DNA of 64,000 nt from Bacteroidota bacterium (GCA_023442525.1 JAEZZA010000032.1:124001-188000), one strand, 5' to 3'; counted from the stretch's first letter, positions 33,847-42,595 are shown. Numbers and translations: made by a program. The notes: generated by a model from the sequence alone, not told the origin.

Positions 33847-35718
33847 TTAATTCACCCGAAATGCTCTGAATGAATGTGGTTTAAGCGTAATCTCAAAGCT
33901 TTTGTCAGGAGCCGGCTGCCGGCGTCCGAAGCCGGGATAGGTTCTAATTATACCATTTACGGATTCGTTATTGACCAAATCGGTAAGTGATTTTACGGAT
34001 TCACCTGTGATTATCTTTATATTAACAGGATCGTCGTTAAATGACTGAACTATGAAAGTTCCGTTATCATAAACGAAAAGGCTTATTCTGGAAGGACCTT
34101 CAAGTCTCAGGCCAAAGTCGCTGCAAAGTGTCGTTCTCAGACGGTCGAGCACATTCTGAGGATAGTTGTACAAATCTGAAAAATTTTCCGGTATGGTCAG
34201 TACATACAGGTTGGCCGCCGAGTATGATGCTCTGTGCAGGATTGGCCATCCTGTAGCTCCATTTACAGCAGATATTTCTTCCCAGGAGTCGTTTGTCAGG
34301 TAGTTTATCTGAGGGATCAAAATCGGACTTGCCGATTTGGAAAAAGCACCCCATCCTGCCTTGAAATCTGTAACCAGTGCTTTGCGATTGGTATACCTGA
34401 TCTCGGCAATGTCTTCAATACCTTTGCCCTGAAGTGCAGAAAGCAAACCTGATGTGATCATCACGTTCTTACCTGACTGCAGACGGTTCTTTATTTTAGT
34501 TACTAAATCAGGATCGAATTTTGCGCTTTCGGTAAGCAGTATCATACCTCCATCTGATGGAAAATCAGGAGTAATATCCATGGGAATACCAATCATGCCC
34601 AGATAATTCTGAAGAAAATCCTCTCCGGTGGCATGATAAGGCCTGTAACTTTTAATTCCAAGCGGATTACCAAGGTAACCCATTACTTTATCTGCTTCTT
34701 CAAAAGCTACACCTGCTGCCCTGGCTATTGTAGGATTGACATATTGGTCACCCTTTAGTTTTACAGGCTTCATCATAGCATCAAAATCAAAGCTGGTTTG
34801 AGAGCCCTGCCAACGAGCTCTTTGAGATAAACGAACGGGTGATTGCAATTGCCGGTAATCAAACATGGTAACTTCAGGTGTTTTGGCAAAAAGTGTTAGC
34901 CAAAACTGCTCGGCATACCGGTCGAGATAAAATGCGGCACCCGGATCTACCCATCCTCCTCCATTTCGCCCGGGAGCTAAATTGTTGAAATATCTGATTA
35001 TGAGAAAACTTTCGTATTGCTGTAAATGCTGATCCATGAATACCGGATCACGTGTTTCGGTGCCGGTATAAATTCCGTCAAACAATGCAGGACCGGTTTG
35101 CAGGTTAAATCCAAGGCCCTGGAAGTGCTCGTACCAGTTAGGATATTTAATTATTACCCTAACCTGGGGATTAACTGCTTTTGCCGGCTTAATAACCAGG
35201 TCGGTGGCTGCGTCCGTCATCAGTTTCAACCTGTAGTCGGTCCAACTCATATTTCCCTTCGCCTCAATACATAAATCGCATTTGCAACTTGTGAAGAAGA
35301 AATCATCCAGTATGAATTCATCGAAATGGCGGGCAGTGAATTCTGCAATTTCTCTAACCTTCTGGCGATGTTCAGGATTTGTATAACAATAGGTTTCGAA
35401 ATTATTGCTCTCGTCGATTGTATAAGTAATGCCCCCGGCCACTTTCAGACCTTTTGATTTGAAAAATTTAATTGCCGAAGCGAGCGTTTTTTCGTCAACA
35501 ATGAGCTTATCTCTGTGGGTTTCAAGGTATATTTTGTCAATACCAACCTGGTTGCTTATCAGATTCCATGATTCCTCAAGCTTTTTTGAATCCGACATTT
35601 CTTTCACCTCATAAGCCCTTGAATAAACTGCAACTTTGAAATTCTTGTAATTAACCGGCTGCGATTTTGCCGCCAGGAAAAACGTTAATGCCAGAAATGA
35701 AACGAGTATTTTTTTCAT
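33847..35718 (-). CDS. Large secreted protein, possible TIM-barrel hydrolase, family unknown
   Basis: A 623-residue exported protein (signal MKKILVSFLALTFFLAAKSQ) I cannot assign to a named family. Residues ~25-330 look like a TIM barrel: alternating strands and helices with VAVYSRAYEV, KIYLETHRDKLIV, LKVAGGITYTID, FDEFILDDFFFTSCKCDLC and VRVIIKYPNWYEH. The DDFFF.. acidic strand end and the YPNW strand recall retaining glycosidase-type active sites, and a CxCxxC cluster follows the acidic residues. The C-terminal half contains a glutamine-amidotransferase-like region (SDGGMILLTESAKFD) and ends with beta strands. It is divergent from an SMP-30 gene. Confidence 0.6.
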   Translation of the reverse strand: MKKILVSFLALTFFLAAKSQPVNYKNFKVAVYSRAYEVKEMSDSKKLEESWNLISNQVGIDKIYLETHRDKLIVDEKTLASAIKFFKSKGLKVAGGITYTIDESNNFETYCYTNPEHRQKVREIAEFTARHFDEFILDDFFFTSCKCDLCIEAKGNMSWTDYRLKLMTDAATDLVIKPAKAVNPQVRVIIKYPNWYEHFQGLGFNLQTGPALFDGIYTGTETRDPVFMDQHLQQYESFLIIRYFNNLAPGRNGGGWVDPGAAFYLDRYAEQFWLTLFAKTPEVTMFDYRQLQSPVRLSQRARWQGSQTSFDFDAMMKPVKLKGDQYVNPTIARAAGVAFEEADKVMGYLGNPLGIKSYRPYHATGEDFLQNYLGMIGIPMDITPDFPSDGGMILLTESAKFDPDLVTKIKNRLQSGKNVMITSGLLSALQGKGIEDIAEIRYTNRKALVTDFKAGWGAFSKSASPILIPQINYLTNDSWEEISAVNGATGWPILHRASYSAANLYVLTIPENFSDLYNYPQNVLDRLRTTLCSDFGLRLEGPSRISLFVYDNGTFIVQSFNDDPVNIKIITGESVKSLTDLVNNESVNGIIRTYPGFGRRQPAPDKSFEITLKPHSFRAFRVN

Positions 35719-35742
35719 AAGTGAATTATTAGTTAAGGCTGA

Positions 35743-35754
35743 TGTAAATTTACA
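35743..35754. promoter_or_regulatory. 12-bp perfect palindrome in a divergent promoter region
   Basis: TGTAAATTTACA is a perfect inverted repeat in the 97-bp gap between the 623-aa secreted protein (minus) and the SMP-30 protein (plus). The position suits an operator for a dimeric regulator acting on one or both genes. No regulator gene is adjacent. Confidence 0.35.
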
Positions 35755-35815
35755 CTGTACCAGTAGTTCATTTTATATATAGTTCAATTGGTTAATATAG
35801 AAAATGTAAAACAAA

Positions 35816-36709
35816 ATGAGAAATCTAATCAAGGTAATTTTAATGATATCGATGTTTAACAATGGCTTTGGGCAGACACTGCCAGCGAACCTGGTAGTAA
35901 AAGGTGCAGAAATCGAAAAGGTGGCATCGGGATATTCGTTTACGGAAGGATCGTCTACGGCTTCCGACGGATCGGTGTATTTTACCGATCAGCCAAACGA
36001 CAGAATATACAGGTGGACTGAAGAGAACGGGGTATCGCTGTTCATGGAAGGCACTCAGCGTTCAAACGGAACTTATTTTGATATGAGCGGGAACCTGATC
36101 TCATGTGCCGATTTAAATAACTCCCTGGTTAAGATAACAATGGACAGGAAAATTGAAGTGATTTATGCTCAGGGATATGACAGCAGACATTTTAACGGCC
36201 CAAATGATTTGTGGATAAATCCGGCCGGAGGGATATATTTCACCGACCCTTACTACCACCGTAATTACTGGGATCCGGATCACAAGCAGCTACTGGATGT
36301 TCAGGGTGTGTACTATCTGGATACCCGGGGTAAACTAACACGAGTCATCTCTGATCTTCAGCAACCCAATGGTATTACGGGCACTCCTGATGGCCGGTAC
36401 CTGTATGTGGCCGATATCAAAGACAGAAAGACCTGGAAATACAAAATCAACACAGATGGAAGCCTGTCTGAAAAAACACTGTTTGCAGAAGCAGGATCTG
36501 ACGGCATGACAATTGATACGAAAGGAAATATATATCTTACCTCAGGGAAGGTGTTGATCTTTAATTCAAAGGGCGAAAAGACCGGCGAGATAGAATTACC
36601 CGAAAGCCCGTCGAATTTATGCTTTGCCGGAACAAAAAGAAACATCCTGTTTATTACTGCACGGACATCGGTTTACACGTTAAAAATGAAGGTCAGAGGG
36701 GTCGAATAG
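35816..36709 (+). CDS. SMP-30/gluconolactonase family protein, exported
   Basis: A beta-propeller lactonase-like protein of 297 residues with a signal peptide (cleavage near FGQ). Motifs: FTEGSSTASDGSVYFTDQPNDRIYRW at the propeller start, HFNGPNDLWINPAGGIYFTDPYYHRNYW, and QPNGITGTPDGRYLYVAD; the Glu, Asn and Asp of these blocks fit the single-metal site of gluconolactonases. The cleavage of a sugar lactone is likely but the substrate is unknown. Its stop TAG abuts the stop of convergent lpxK exactly. Confidence 0.88.
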   Translation: MRNLIKVILMISMFNNGFGQTLPANLVVKGAEIEKVASGYSFTEGSSTASDGSVYFTDQPNDRIYRWTEENGVSLFMEGTQRSNGTYFDMSGNLISCADLNNSLVKITMDRKIEVIYAQGYDSRHFNGPNDLWINPAGGIYFTDPYYHRNYWDPDHKQLLDVQGVYYLDTRGKLTRVISDLQQPNGITGTPDGRYLYVADIKDRKTWKYKINTDGSLSEKTLFAEAGSDGMTIDTKGNIYLTSGKVLIFNSKGEKTGEIELPESPSNLCFAGTKRNILFITARTSVYTLKMKVRGVE

Positions 36710-37801
36710 CTACCGTGCCTTTTTCAGGTATTTATAGATCCTCTTGATAAATGGTTTTTCTCCCTTCGAAAGAAATTTCACTTCAACAGGTATATAATAG
36801 ATCGATCGACGAAGATTCTCATCTTTGATGTTTACGTCCTGCAAGCGAATGGCATCTTTTTCCGTAACGATTATATATTTCTCAGGCGTAGTCAATGCAT
36901 TGAATTTCTCCCGGATAGATTCCACATCATCGTCGTTGAAGAAATGGTGGTCGGGGAAGCGAAGTTCCTCATCAATTTGGGTGTACTCTGACAGAAATTT
37001 CTTCAGGGGTTTCGAATTGGCTATTCCCGTCAGCAGAATTACGGATATGTCCTTTTTTCTTAGCCTTTTGAAAGGCAACACCGAAGATTCTTCATGTTTG
37101 TTCTTATAAACTTGCGTTAACTGCCCGTATTCGTATCTGGAAAAGAATACATCATGATGTCCTGAAGGCTTAAGCTTTGAAATAAATTTTCGTCTTTCAT
37201 GTGAGCTAATACCCGCAGGGCATTTTGTAACTACTATGATATCGGCTCTGCGCAAGCTGCCGGATGGTTCCCTCAGATTACCGGCCGGAAGTAATATGTC
37301 ATTGAATACAGGCCTGTTGTAATCGATAAGAACAATCGACAGCCCGGGTTTTACGTAACGGTGTTGAAATCCGTCATCCAGTATTACTACATCCAGCTTC
37401 CTGATGGTTTTTTCAAGCAGGCGGATTCCTTCAACCCGTTTATTATGAACGGCCACGCTACAATTGGGAAATTTCCTGCGTATCTGTAAAGGTTCGTCAC
37501 CTACCTCACTTACCCTGCTTTTCTTTTTTACTATTGAAAAACCTTTACTATCGCGTTTATAACCTCTTGAAAGGACAGCAACGTGATAATCATTTTGCAG
37601 TAAGGTCAGCAGGTATTCGGTATGCGGTGTTTTTCCGGTACCTCCGACGGTAATGTTGCCAACCGAGATAACGGGAATCCTGAATTTAGTGGATTTCAGC
37701 AGTCCGACATCAAAAAGCAGGTTTCTGAAGAATACACCTGTTCCATAAAAGGGCACCAAAGGAAGTAATGCCGGGCGTTCTATGTTCCCGAAAAACGCCA
37801 T
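36710..37801 (-). CDS. lpxK: Tetraacyldisaccharide 4'-kinase
   Basis: Phosphorylates the lipid A precursor disaccharide at the inner membrane. The N-terminal hydrophobic region (LLPLVPFYGTGVFFRNLLFD) is followed by the P-loop VISVGNITVGGTGKTPHTEYL and VVILDDGFQHRYVKPGL, the LpxK signature. The length of 363 residues is normal. It lies 7 bp downstream of sppA and probably shares its transcript. Presence implies a lipid A outer membrane. Confidence 0.93.
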   Translation of the reverse strand: MAFFGNIERPALLPLVPFYGTGVFFRNLLFDVGLLKSTKFRIPVISVGNITVGGTGKTPHTEYLLTLLQNDYHVAVLSRGYKRDSKGFSIVKKKSRVSEVGDEPLQIRRKFPNCSVAVHNKRVEGIRLLEKTIRKLDVVILDDGFQHRYVKPGLSIVLIDYNRPVFNDILLPAGNLREPSGSLRRADIIVVTKCPAGISSHERRKFISKLKPSGHHDVFFSRYEYGQLTQVYKNKHEESSVLPFKRLRKKDISVILLTGIANSKPLKKFLSEYTQIDEELRFPDHHFFNDDDVESIREKFNALTTPEKYIIVTEKDAIRLQDVNIKDENLRRSIYYIPVEVKFLSKGEKPFIKRIYKYLKKAR

Positions 37802-37808
37802 TCATAAG

Positions 37809-39575
37809 TTATTGAATGGTAATCTCGAAAGGCATCCTGGCTTGTATCCGGTCGTTGTTCAATATATTCCTGATGAAAGTGTAATACTTATATTCTCCCG
37901 GAAAGTCGCGACGAATAATTCTTTCTTTGACATCGCCGGTGAGTTCTTTCATAATTTGGGTCACCGGATCTTCTATCCGGGGCAGGTCAACGGTCCTGAA
38001 GTTATCACCAAGCCCGGCTTTTTCAGCCGCTATTTTAATGGCGTCTTTAAGTCCACCTGATACATCAACCAATCCGTTTTCCAGGCCGTTCTTTCCGCTC
38101 CATACCCTTCCTTCGCCTATTTTATCTACATCGTTATACGATAATGACCTTCCATCGGCAACACGCGAAACAAATGTATTATAAGTATCATCTACCATTT
38201 TCTGAATTGTAATTCTTTCGGCATCAGCCATCGGACGGTATACTGATCCAAAATCCGACCAGGTATTGGTTTTTTCCACATCAAATGTGATGCCCAGTTT
38301 ATTGTTAAAAAAGCCTTTCGCGTTAACAAGTAACCCGAATACTCCAATGGATCCGGTGATGGTATTTGGACTGGCAACTATGATATCTGCAGGGGCCACA
38401 ATATAATAACCGCCCGATGCGGCCACGTCGCCCATTGATGCAATAACGGGTTTTACTTTGCGGGCCAAATCGAGTTCACGCCAGATGATTTCGGAAGCAA
38501 GTGCACTTCCTCCTCCGGAATTTACTCTGAAAACGATAGCTTTAACAGATGAATCCTGGCGGGCTTCACGAATGGTTCTGGAAATTACTTCGGAACCGAT
38601 ATAACCTTCACCTGCTTCGCCAGGTACAATATCTCCCTCGGCATATATTACCGCTATTTTATTTTTTGAGAAGTTTTTATTCTTTGAGGGTACTTTTAAA
38701 TATTTGCTATGACTGACAAATTCAAGATCTTTTGGCTTCGACCTTTCAGTAAGAAGTGTCAGGGTATCAAGAATCTGGTCCTTATATAGCGCCGCATCAA
38801 TCAGTTGGTAACGTATTGCGGAATTAATATCCCACATCAGCAGGCTGTCTGCAAACCGGTTAACCTGATCAACAGTGATATTCCGGCTTTCGGAAATACG
38901 GCCGACAATATGTTCCCAGATCGATCCCATGTAAGTTCTTATCTGTTCACGGTTTTCGGGACTCATTTTGTCGTACATGAAAGGTTCCACAGCACTCTTA
39001 AATTTTCCATGCCGGATGATTTCAGGTTCAACATCAAGTTTTTCGAGCGTTTTTTTAAAGAACATCAGGTTGGCGCTCAAACCGATCAGGTTTACTGATC
39101 CAGTCGGGTTCAGATAGATTTTATCCGCAGCAGAAGCCAGGTAGAACGAACCCTGAGTGTAGGTATCGCTGAACGATATTATAAATTTGCCGGATTTCTT
39201 AAAATCTGCAAGTGCATTACGGATTTCCTCAATTGTGGCAATTCCGGTCTGCAGTCCTGAAAGCTGCAGATAAATACCCTTAATATTATCGTCTTTTCCG
39301 GCTTTTTCAATATTATTCAGTATATCATTCAATCCGAGCTGGTTTTCCGCTCCAAAACGTGACAGGTTAAATGCAAAGACAGGAAAATTCTTTTTCCGGT
39401 CATTTATTGGTTTGTCGAGCTTAAGTAAGAGTATTGTATTTGGTTTAACAGCCACTGCTTTATCCTGCACAGAAACCATAGCGCTGATGAATATCACAAA
39501 TGCCATGAAAATTATAAACGATGCAATGATAACACCGAGCACGCTGGCTAATAAATATTTGAAGAAACTTTTCAT
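37809..39575 (-). CDS. sppA: Signal peptide peptidase SppA, 67K type
   Basis: Membrane-anchored Ser/Lys protease that degrades cleaved signal peptides. One N-terminal membrane helix (~8-35), then two tandem S49 domains: the first with GIYLQLSGLQTGIATIEEIRNAL and the Lys-bearing LASAADKIYLNPTGSV, the second with FRVNSGGGSALASEIIWREL and the nucleophile-type MGDVAASGGYYI. The length of 588 residues fits the long E. coli-like form. Followed directly by lpxK. Confidence 0.94.
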   Translation of the reverse strand: MKSFFKYLLASVLGVIIASFIIFMAFVIFISAMVSVQDKAVAVKPNTILLLKLDKPINDRKKNFPVFAFNLSRFGAENQLGLNDILNNIEKAGKDDNIKGIYLQLSGLQTGIATIEEIRNALADFKKSGKFIISFSDTYTQGSFYLASAADKIYLNPTGSVNLIGLSANLMFFKKTLEKLDVEPEIIRHGKFKSAVEPFMYDKMSPENREQIRTYMGSIWEHIVGRISESRNITVDQVNRFADSLLMWDINSAIRYQLIDAALYKDQILDTLTLLTERSKPKDLEFVSHSKYLKVPSKNKNFSKNKIAVIYAEGDIVPGEAGEGYIGSEVISRTIREARQDSSVKAIVFRVNSGGGSALASEIIWRELDLARKVKPVIASMGDVAASGGYYIVAPADIIVASPNTITGSIGVFGLLVNAKGFFNNKLGITFDVEKTNTWSDFGSVYRPMADAERITIQKMVDDTYNTFVSRVADGRSLSYNDVDKIGEGRVWSGKNGLENGLVDVSGGLKDAIKIAAEKAGLGDNFRTVDLPRIEDPVTQIMKELTGDVKERIIRRDFPGEYKYYTFIRNILNNDRIQARMPFEITIQ

Positions 39576-39653
39576 CTTACAGGTTATTAGATTTATAGAA
39601 CAATATTAATGAATTCACGGCAATTCGCCTAATTTTGCTGTGATTAGGGTATT

Positions 39654-40139
39654 ATGAGCATTGTTTTTCTGTCATTGGGTAGTAATATTGGCGACCGGCA
39701 CAGCAATCTTGAAAAAGCCACAAAAATGCTGCAGTCAGATCAAAGCCGGATACTGGCAGTTTCAAATATATATGAAACAGAGCCCTGGGGAGTTGAGGAT
39801 CAGAATAGGTATCTCAACCAGGTTGTAAAAATGGAAACCGTTTTGAAGCCGCAGGAACTATTGGATACCATTCATTTAATTGAAGCAAAATGTGGCCGGA
39901 AAAGGGGTAAAAAACGATATGAGTCAAGAACACTGGATATTGATATACTTTTTTATGATTCGATAATCCTGTTGACTGAGAAACTGACCATTCCGCATCC
40001 GCTGCTGCATCAAAGACTTTTTGTACTGGTTCCGATGTCAGAACTGGCGCCTGATTTCAGACATCCTGTGTTGGGTAAAACGATAACCGAGCTTACCGTT
40101 AAATGCGATGATACATGCATCGTTACAAGAATAACCTGA
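39654..40139 (+). CDS. folK: 2-amino-4-hydroxy-6-hydroxymethyldihydropteridine pyrophosphokinase
   Basis: Folate-pathway kinase of 161 residues. The pattern FLSLGSNIGDRHSNLEKA at the N-terminus, ETEPWGVEDQNRYLNQV and SRTLDIDILFYD (metal-binding Asp pair) are signatures of FolK. The stop TGA lies inside a hairpin shared with the convergent radC stop. Confidence 0.94.
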   Translation: MSIVFLSLGSNIGDRHSNLEKATKMLQSDQSRILAVSNIYETEPWGVEDQNRYLNQVVKMETVLKPQELLDTIHLIEAKCGRKRGKKRYESRTLDIDILFYDSIILLTEKLTIPHPLLHQRLFVLVPMSELAPDFRHPVLGKTITELTVKCDDTCIVTRIT

Positions 40140-40153
40140 TCAGATCAGGTTTT
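40133..40153. terminator. Bidirectional hairpin spanning folK and radC stop codons
   Basis: AACCTGAT and ATCAGGTT pair around a CAG loop, with TTTT following on the plus strand. The folK TGA is in the left arm, and the radC stop lies across the loop. It may terminate both transcripts, though the T-run is short. Confidence 0.5.
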
Positions 40154-40835
40154 CATCGGCAAAACTGAAGTAATTTCTTCCCGCAATAATAATATGATCC
40201 AGGAGTGCAATATCCATAAGCGAGGAGGAATCTTTCATTCGCCGGGTTATGGATATGTCTGCTTCGCTGGGTTGAAGATTTCCTGACGGATGGTTATGGC
40301 AGAGGATCAATGAAGTGGCACGGTTTTCAATAGCACTTCTAAGGATAAGGCGGATATCGGTTACGGTTCCGGTAATACCTCCCTGGCTGATCTTATGCCT
40401 GGAAATGATTCTGTTTGACCGGTTAAGGAAAACAACCCAGAACTCTTCATAAGGCAGGTCAGACAGCAAAGGAGCCATCAGGCTGAAAACATCGGTACTT
40501 CCGGTTACTTTTGATTCAGTAGTTTCGGTTGATCCGTTTCTTCTCCGGCCAAGTTCAAGGGCAGCGAGTATTGAAATAGCCTTGGCTTTGCCTATACCTT
40601 TGATTTGAGTTAAATCATGCACCGTGTAACGGCCTAATTTATTGAGGTTATTGCCGGCAGAATAGAGAATTTGCCTTGCCAGGTCAACAGCCGACAGGCT
40701 TTTTGTACCTGAGCCAATAAGTATGGCTATCAATTCGGCATCGCTGAGGCTCTGAATACCTGCAGCCAATAATTTTTCACGCGGACGGTCTTCTACCGCC
40801 CAATTGGGTATTGTCAGCGGTTTATATTCTTCCAT
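40140..40835 (-). CDS. radC: RadC-family JAB-domain protein
   Basis: The N-terminus has a helix-hairpin-helix region (LTQIKGIGKAKAISILAALELGRR), and the C-terminal JAB/MPN domain holds LILCHNHPSGNLQPSEADISIT, the HxHxnD metalloprotease-like site. Long called a DNA repair protein; that function is not firmly proven. I start at 40835 because homologues begin near IPNWAVEDRPREKL, and the longer in-frame extension to 40886 would be encoded inside the rpsT terminator. Confidence 0.9.
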   Translation of the reverse strand: MEEYKPLTIPNWAVEDRPREKLLAAGIQSLSDAELIAILIGSGTKSLSAVDLARQILYSAGNNLNKLGRYTVHDLTQIKGIGKAKAISILAALELGRRRNGSTETTESKVTGSTDVFSLMAPLLSDLPYEEFWVVFLNRSNRIISRHKISQGGITGTVTDIRLILRSAIENRATSLILCHNHPSGNLQPSEADISITRRMKDSSSLMDIALLDHIIIAGRNYFSFADENLI

Positions 40836-40864
40836 TTCAGTTAACTTAATTAACTGAAAGATAA

Positions 40865-40894
40865 TAAAAAACCCCGGTTTCATCAACCGGGGTT
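40865..40894 (-). terminator. Rho-independent terminator of rpsT
   Basis: Perfect 10-bp arms AACCCCGGTT/AACCGGGGTT with a 5-base loop, followed on the minus strand by a six-T run. It lies 25 bp after the rpsT stop and just upstream of radC. Confidence 0.92.
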
Positions 40895-40918
40895 CAGTAA
40901 AATTTTTAAGTAATATAA

Positions 40919-41173
40919 TTACTTGGCGTTATTCACCTGTTTGGAAAGCTCCGACTTCAGGTTAGCAGCTTTATTCGGGTGAATGATTCTTTTCTTAGCC
41001 AGTTTGTCGAGCATGGATGTAACTTTAGGAAGCATTTCGGCAGCTTTTTCCTTATCTGTAACTGCACGCATTTCCTTTAATGCATTGCGGGTAGTTCTAC
41101 CGGCATATTTATTGCGAACTTTACGGGTCTCGTCTTGTCTGATCCTTTTTTCCGATGACTTATGATTGGCCAT
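40919..41173 (-). CDS. rpsT: 30S ribosomal protein S20
   Basis: An 84-residue basic helical ribosomal protein. It starts MANHKSSEKRIRQDETRKVRN and contains the RTTRNALKEMR and IIHPNKAANLKSELSKQVN blocks typical of S20 (the latter matching the KNKAARHKSRL region). Single gene with its own terminator, divergent from rpsP. Confidence 0.95.
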   Translation of the reverse strand: MANHKSSEKRIRQDETRKVRNKYAGRTTRNALKEMRAVTDKEKAAEMLPKVTSMLDKLAKKRIIHPNKAANLKSELSKQVNNAK

Positions 41174-41216
41174 TTTAACTTTGATTTTCTGTAATGAGCT
41201 ATTTTAAAAAGAGCGA

Positions 41217-41224
41217 CAAAAATA
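41217..41224 (-). promoter_or_regulatory. Candidate -7 box for rpsT
   Basis: The minus strand reads TATTTTTG, matching TAnnTTTG, 43 bp upstream of the rpsT start. No clear -33 TTTG at the standard spacing. Confidence 0.4.
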
Positions 41225-41263
41225 ATTAATTTTTCATTACCGAAAAATTTTTGAAAAAAATTA

Positions 41264-41271
41264 TACATTTG
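41264..41271 (+). promoter_or_regulatory. Candidate -7 box for rpsP
   Basis: TACATTTG matches TAnnTTTG 40 bp before the rpsP ATG. A TTTG at 41250-41253 is too close to be the -33 element. Confidence 0.4.
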
Positions 41272-41311
41272 CACCCACAAAAATTAAGTAGGTTTCATTT
41301 TAATAATTTCT

Positions 41312-41923
41312 ATGCCCGTAAAGATCAGATTATCGAAAAAAGGCCGTAAAAAGTTGCCTTACTACCACATAGTGGTAGCAGATAGCAGGGCGCCACGCGA
41401 TGGTAAATTCGTTGAAAGGATTGGTGTATACAATCCCCAGACTAATCCTGCTACTATTGAATTAAATTTTGATAGAGCATTAGATTGGTTGCAAAAGGGC
41501 GCTCAACCTACTGACACCTGTAGAGCTATTCTGTCGGACAAAGGTGTAATGATGAAGAAGCATCTTCTTGAAGGAGTTAAGAAAGGTGCTTTTTCTGCTG
41601 AAGAAGCTGAGTCGCGTTTCCAGAAATGGGCGGCTGATAAGGCTTCTAGAGTTAAGGCTGTTGCTGATAAAGTTAGCAAGAGCAAAGCTGATGAGAAAAA
41701 GAAACGTCTCGAGGCTGAAACTAAGGTAAAAGAAGCAAGAGCTGAAGAACTTGCCCGTAAACTGAAGGCTCAGGAACAGGAAGCTAAAGCTGCTGAAGCC
41801 GCTACCACGGAAGAAACTGTAGAAACTGTAGAAACTACAGAAACTGCAGAAGCTGCTCCCGTTCAGCCTGAAGCTTCATCTGAAAATCCCGTTGAGAATT
41901 CCGAAGAGAATCCCGAAGCATAA
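41312..41923 (+). CDS. rpsP: 30S ribosomal protein S16 with long acidic tail
   Basis: S16 core (residues ~1-85: MPVKIRLSKKGRKKLPYYHIV, DSRAPRDGKFVERIGVYNP) followed by ~115 extra residues: first Lys/Ala/Glu-rich, then ending in Thr/Glu/Ala repeats (four 9-base units around 41813-41848) and Glu/Asn. Standard S16 is about 80-90 aa. Long C-terminal tails are common in Bacteroidota S16; the tail probably projects from the ribosome surface and is likely disordered. It is upstream of rimM. Confidence 0.95.
   Translation: MPVKIRLSKKGRKKLPYYHIVVADSRAPRDGKFVERIGVYNPQTNPATIELNFDRALDWLQKGAQPTDTCRAILSDKGVMMKKHLLEGVKKGAFSAEEAESRFQKWAADKASRVKAVADKVSKSKADEKKKRLEAETKVKEARAEELARKLKAQEQEAKAAEAATTEETVETVETTETAEAAPVQPEASSENPVENSEENPEA
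41813..41848 (+). repeat. Four 9-bp tandem units inside rpsP
   Basis: Four units of GAAACTGTA-like sequence (two exact, then GAAACTACA and GAAACTGCA) encode the ETVETVETTETAEA part of the S16 tail. The in-frame nature means copy-number changes would alter tail length but not the frame. Confidence 0.75.
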
Positions 41924-42001
41924 ATCAGGGAAATCTTTTTAGATTTTCGGTTTGGTTTCTTTGTTACCTGAATTTCCGGGCATTAACTGGTAATTATCAG
42001 G

Positions 42002-42523
42002 ATGATCAAAAAAGAAGAAAATCTTTTCCTTGGCAGTATTGTCAAGCCCCATGGAACAAAGGGTTCGTTACTGATCAGGCTTAGGAACATCAAATCGGAC
42101 GAAATAAAGAAAGGGGACTGGCTATTCCTTGAAATTGAAGGATTGCTGGTCCCTTTTTTTATTACCGAATTTCGGGGAAATGGTCCGGATTCTGTGATTG
42201 TAACACTTCAACAGATCGGGTCGGAGAATGAAGCACGGTTATTTAGTAACTGTGAAGTATTTATCCCGAAAAATTCCATTAAACAAAAAAGGAAACGGAT
42301 TGCAGATTCCGAAACGATAGCCGGTTATCAGATTTCAGATAAAAGGCTGGGATATATAGGAATTGCACATGATATTTCAGGTGTTTCATCCAATCCCCTG
42401 CTCAGGGTTTCACGTGATGATAAAGAATGGCTGATCCCCGTGCATGAAGATATCATTATTGAAATAGATGATAAGAACAAGGTGATTACAATTGATGCAC
42501 CGGAAGGATTGTTTGATCTGTAA
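42002..42523 (+). CDS. rimM: 16S rRNA processing protein RimM
   Basis: Assembly factor for the 30S head, binding S19. The N-terminal barrel shows LFLGSIVKPHGTKGSLLIR, typical of RimM, and the PRC-barrel domain ends LLRVSRDDKEWLIPVHEDIIIEIDDKNKVITIDAPEGLFDL. The length of 173 residues is normal. It follows rpsP, as in many genomes, but trmD is not next to it here. Confidence 0.93.
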   Translation: MIKKEENLFLGSIVKPHGTKGSLLIRLRNIKSDEIKKGDWLFLEIEGLLVPFFITEFRGNGPDSVIVTLQQIGSENEARLFSNCEVFIPKNSIKQKRKRIADSETIAGYQISDKRLGYIGIAHDISGVSSNPLLRVSRDDKEWLIPVHEDIIIEIDDKNKVITIDAPEGLFDL

Positions 42524-42595
42524 ACCTTTAGTTTGACACCGGGCCATCAGGTTCCGAAGACTAACATTTTCACTACATTTACATTTTACAAAAAA

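Noticed and set aside
40836..40886. N-terminal extension of radC
   Set aside because: The extra codons are inside the rpsT terminator hairpin and are unlike RadC proteins; the ATG at 40835 is better.
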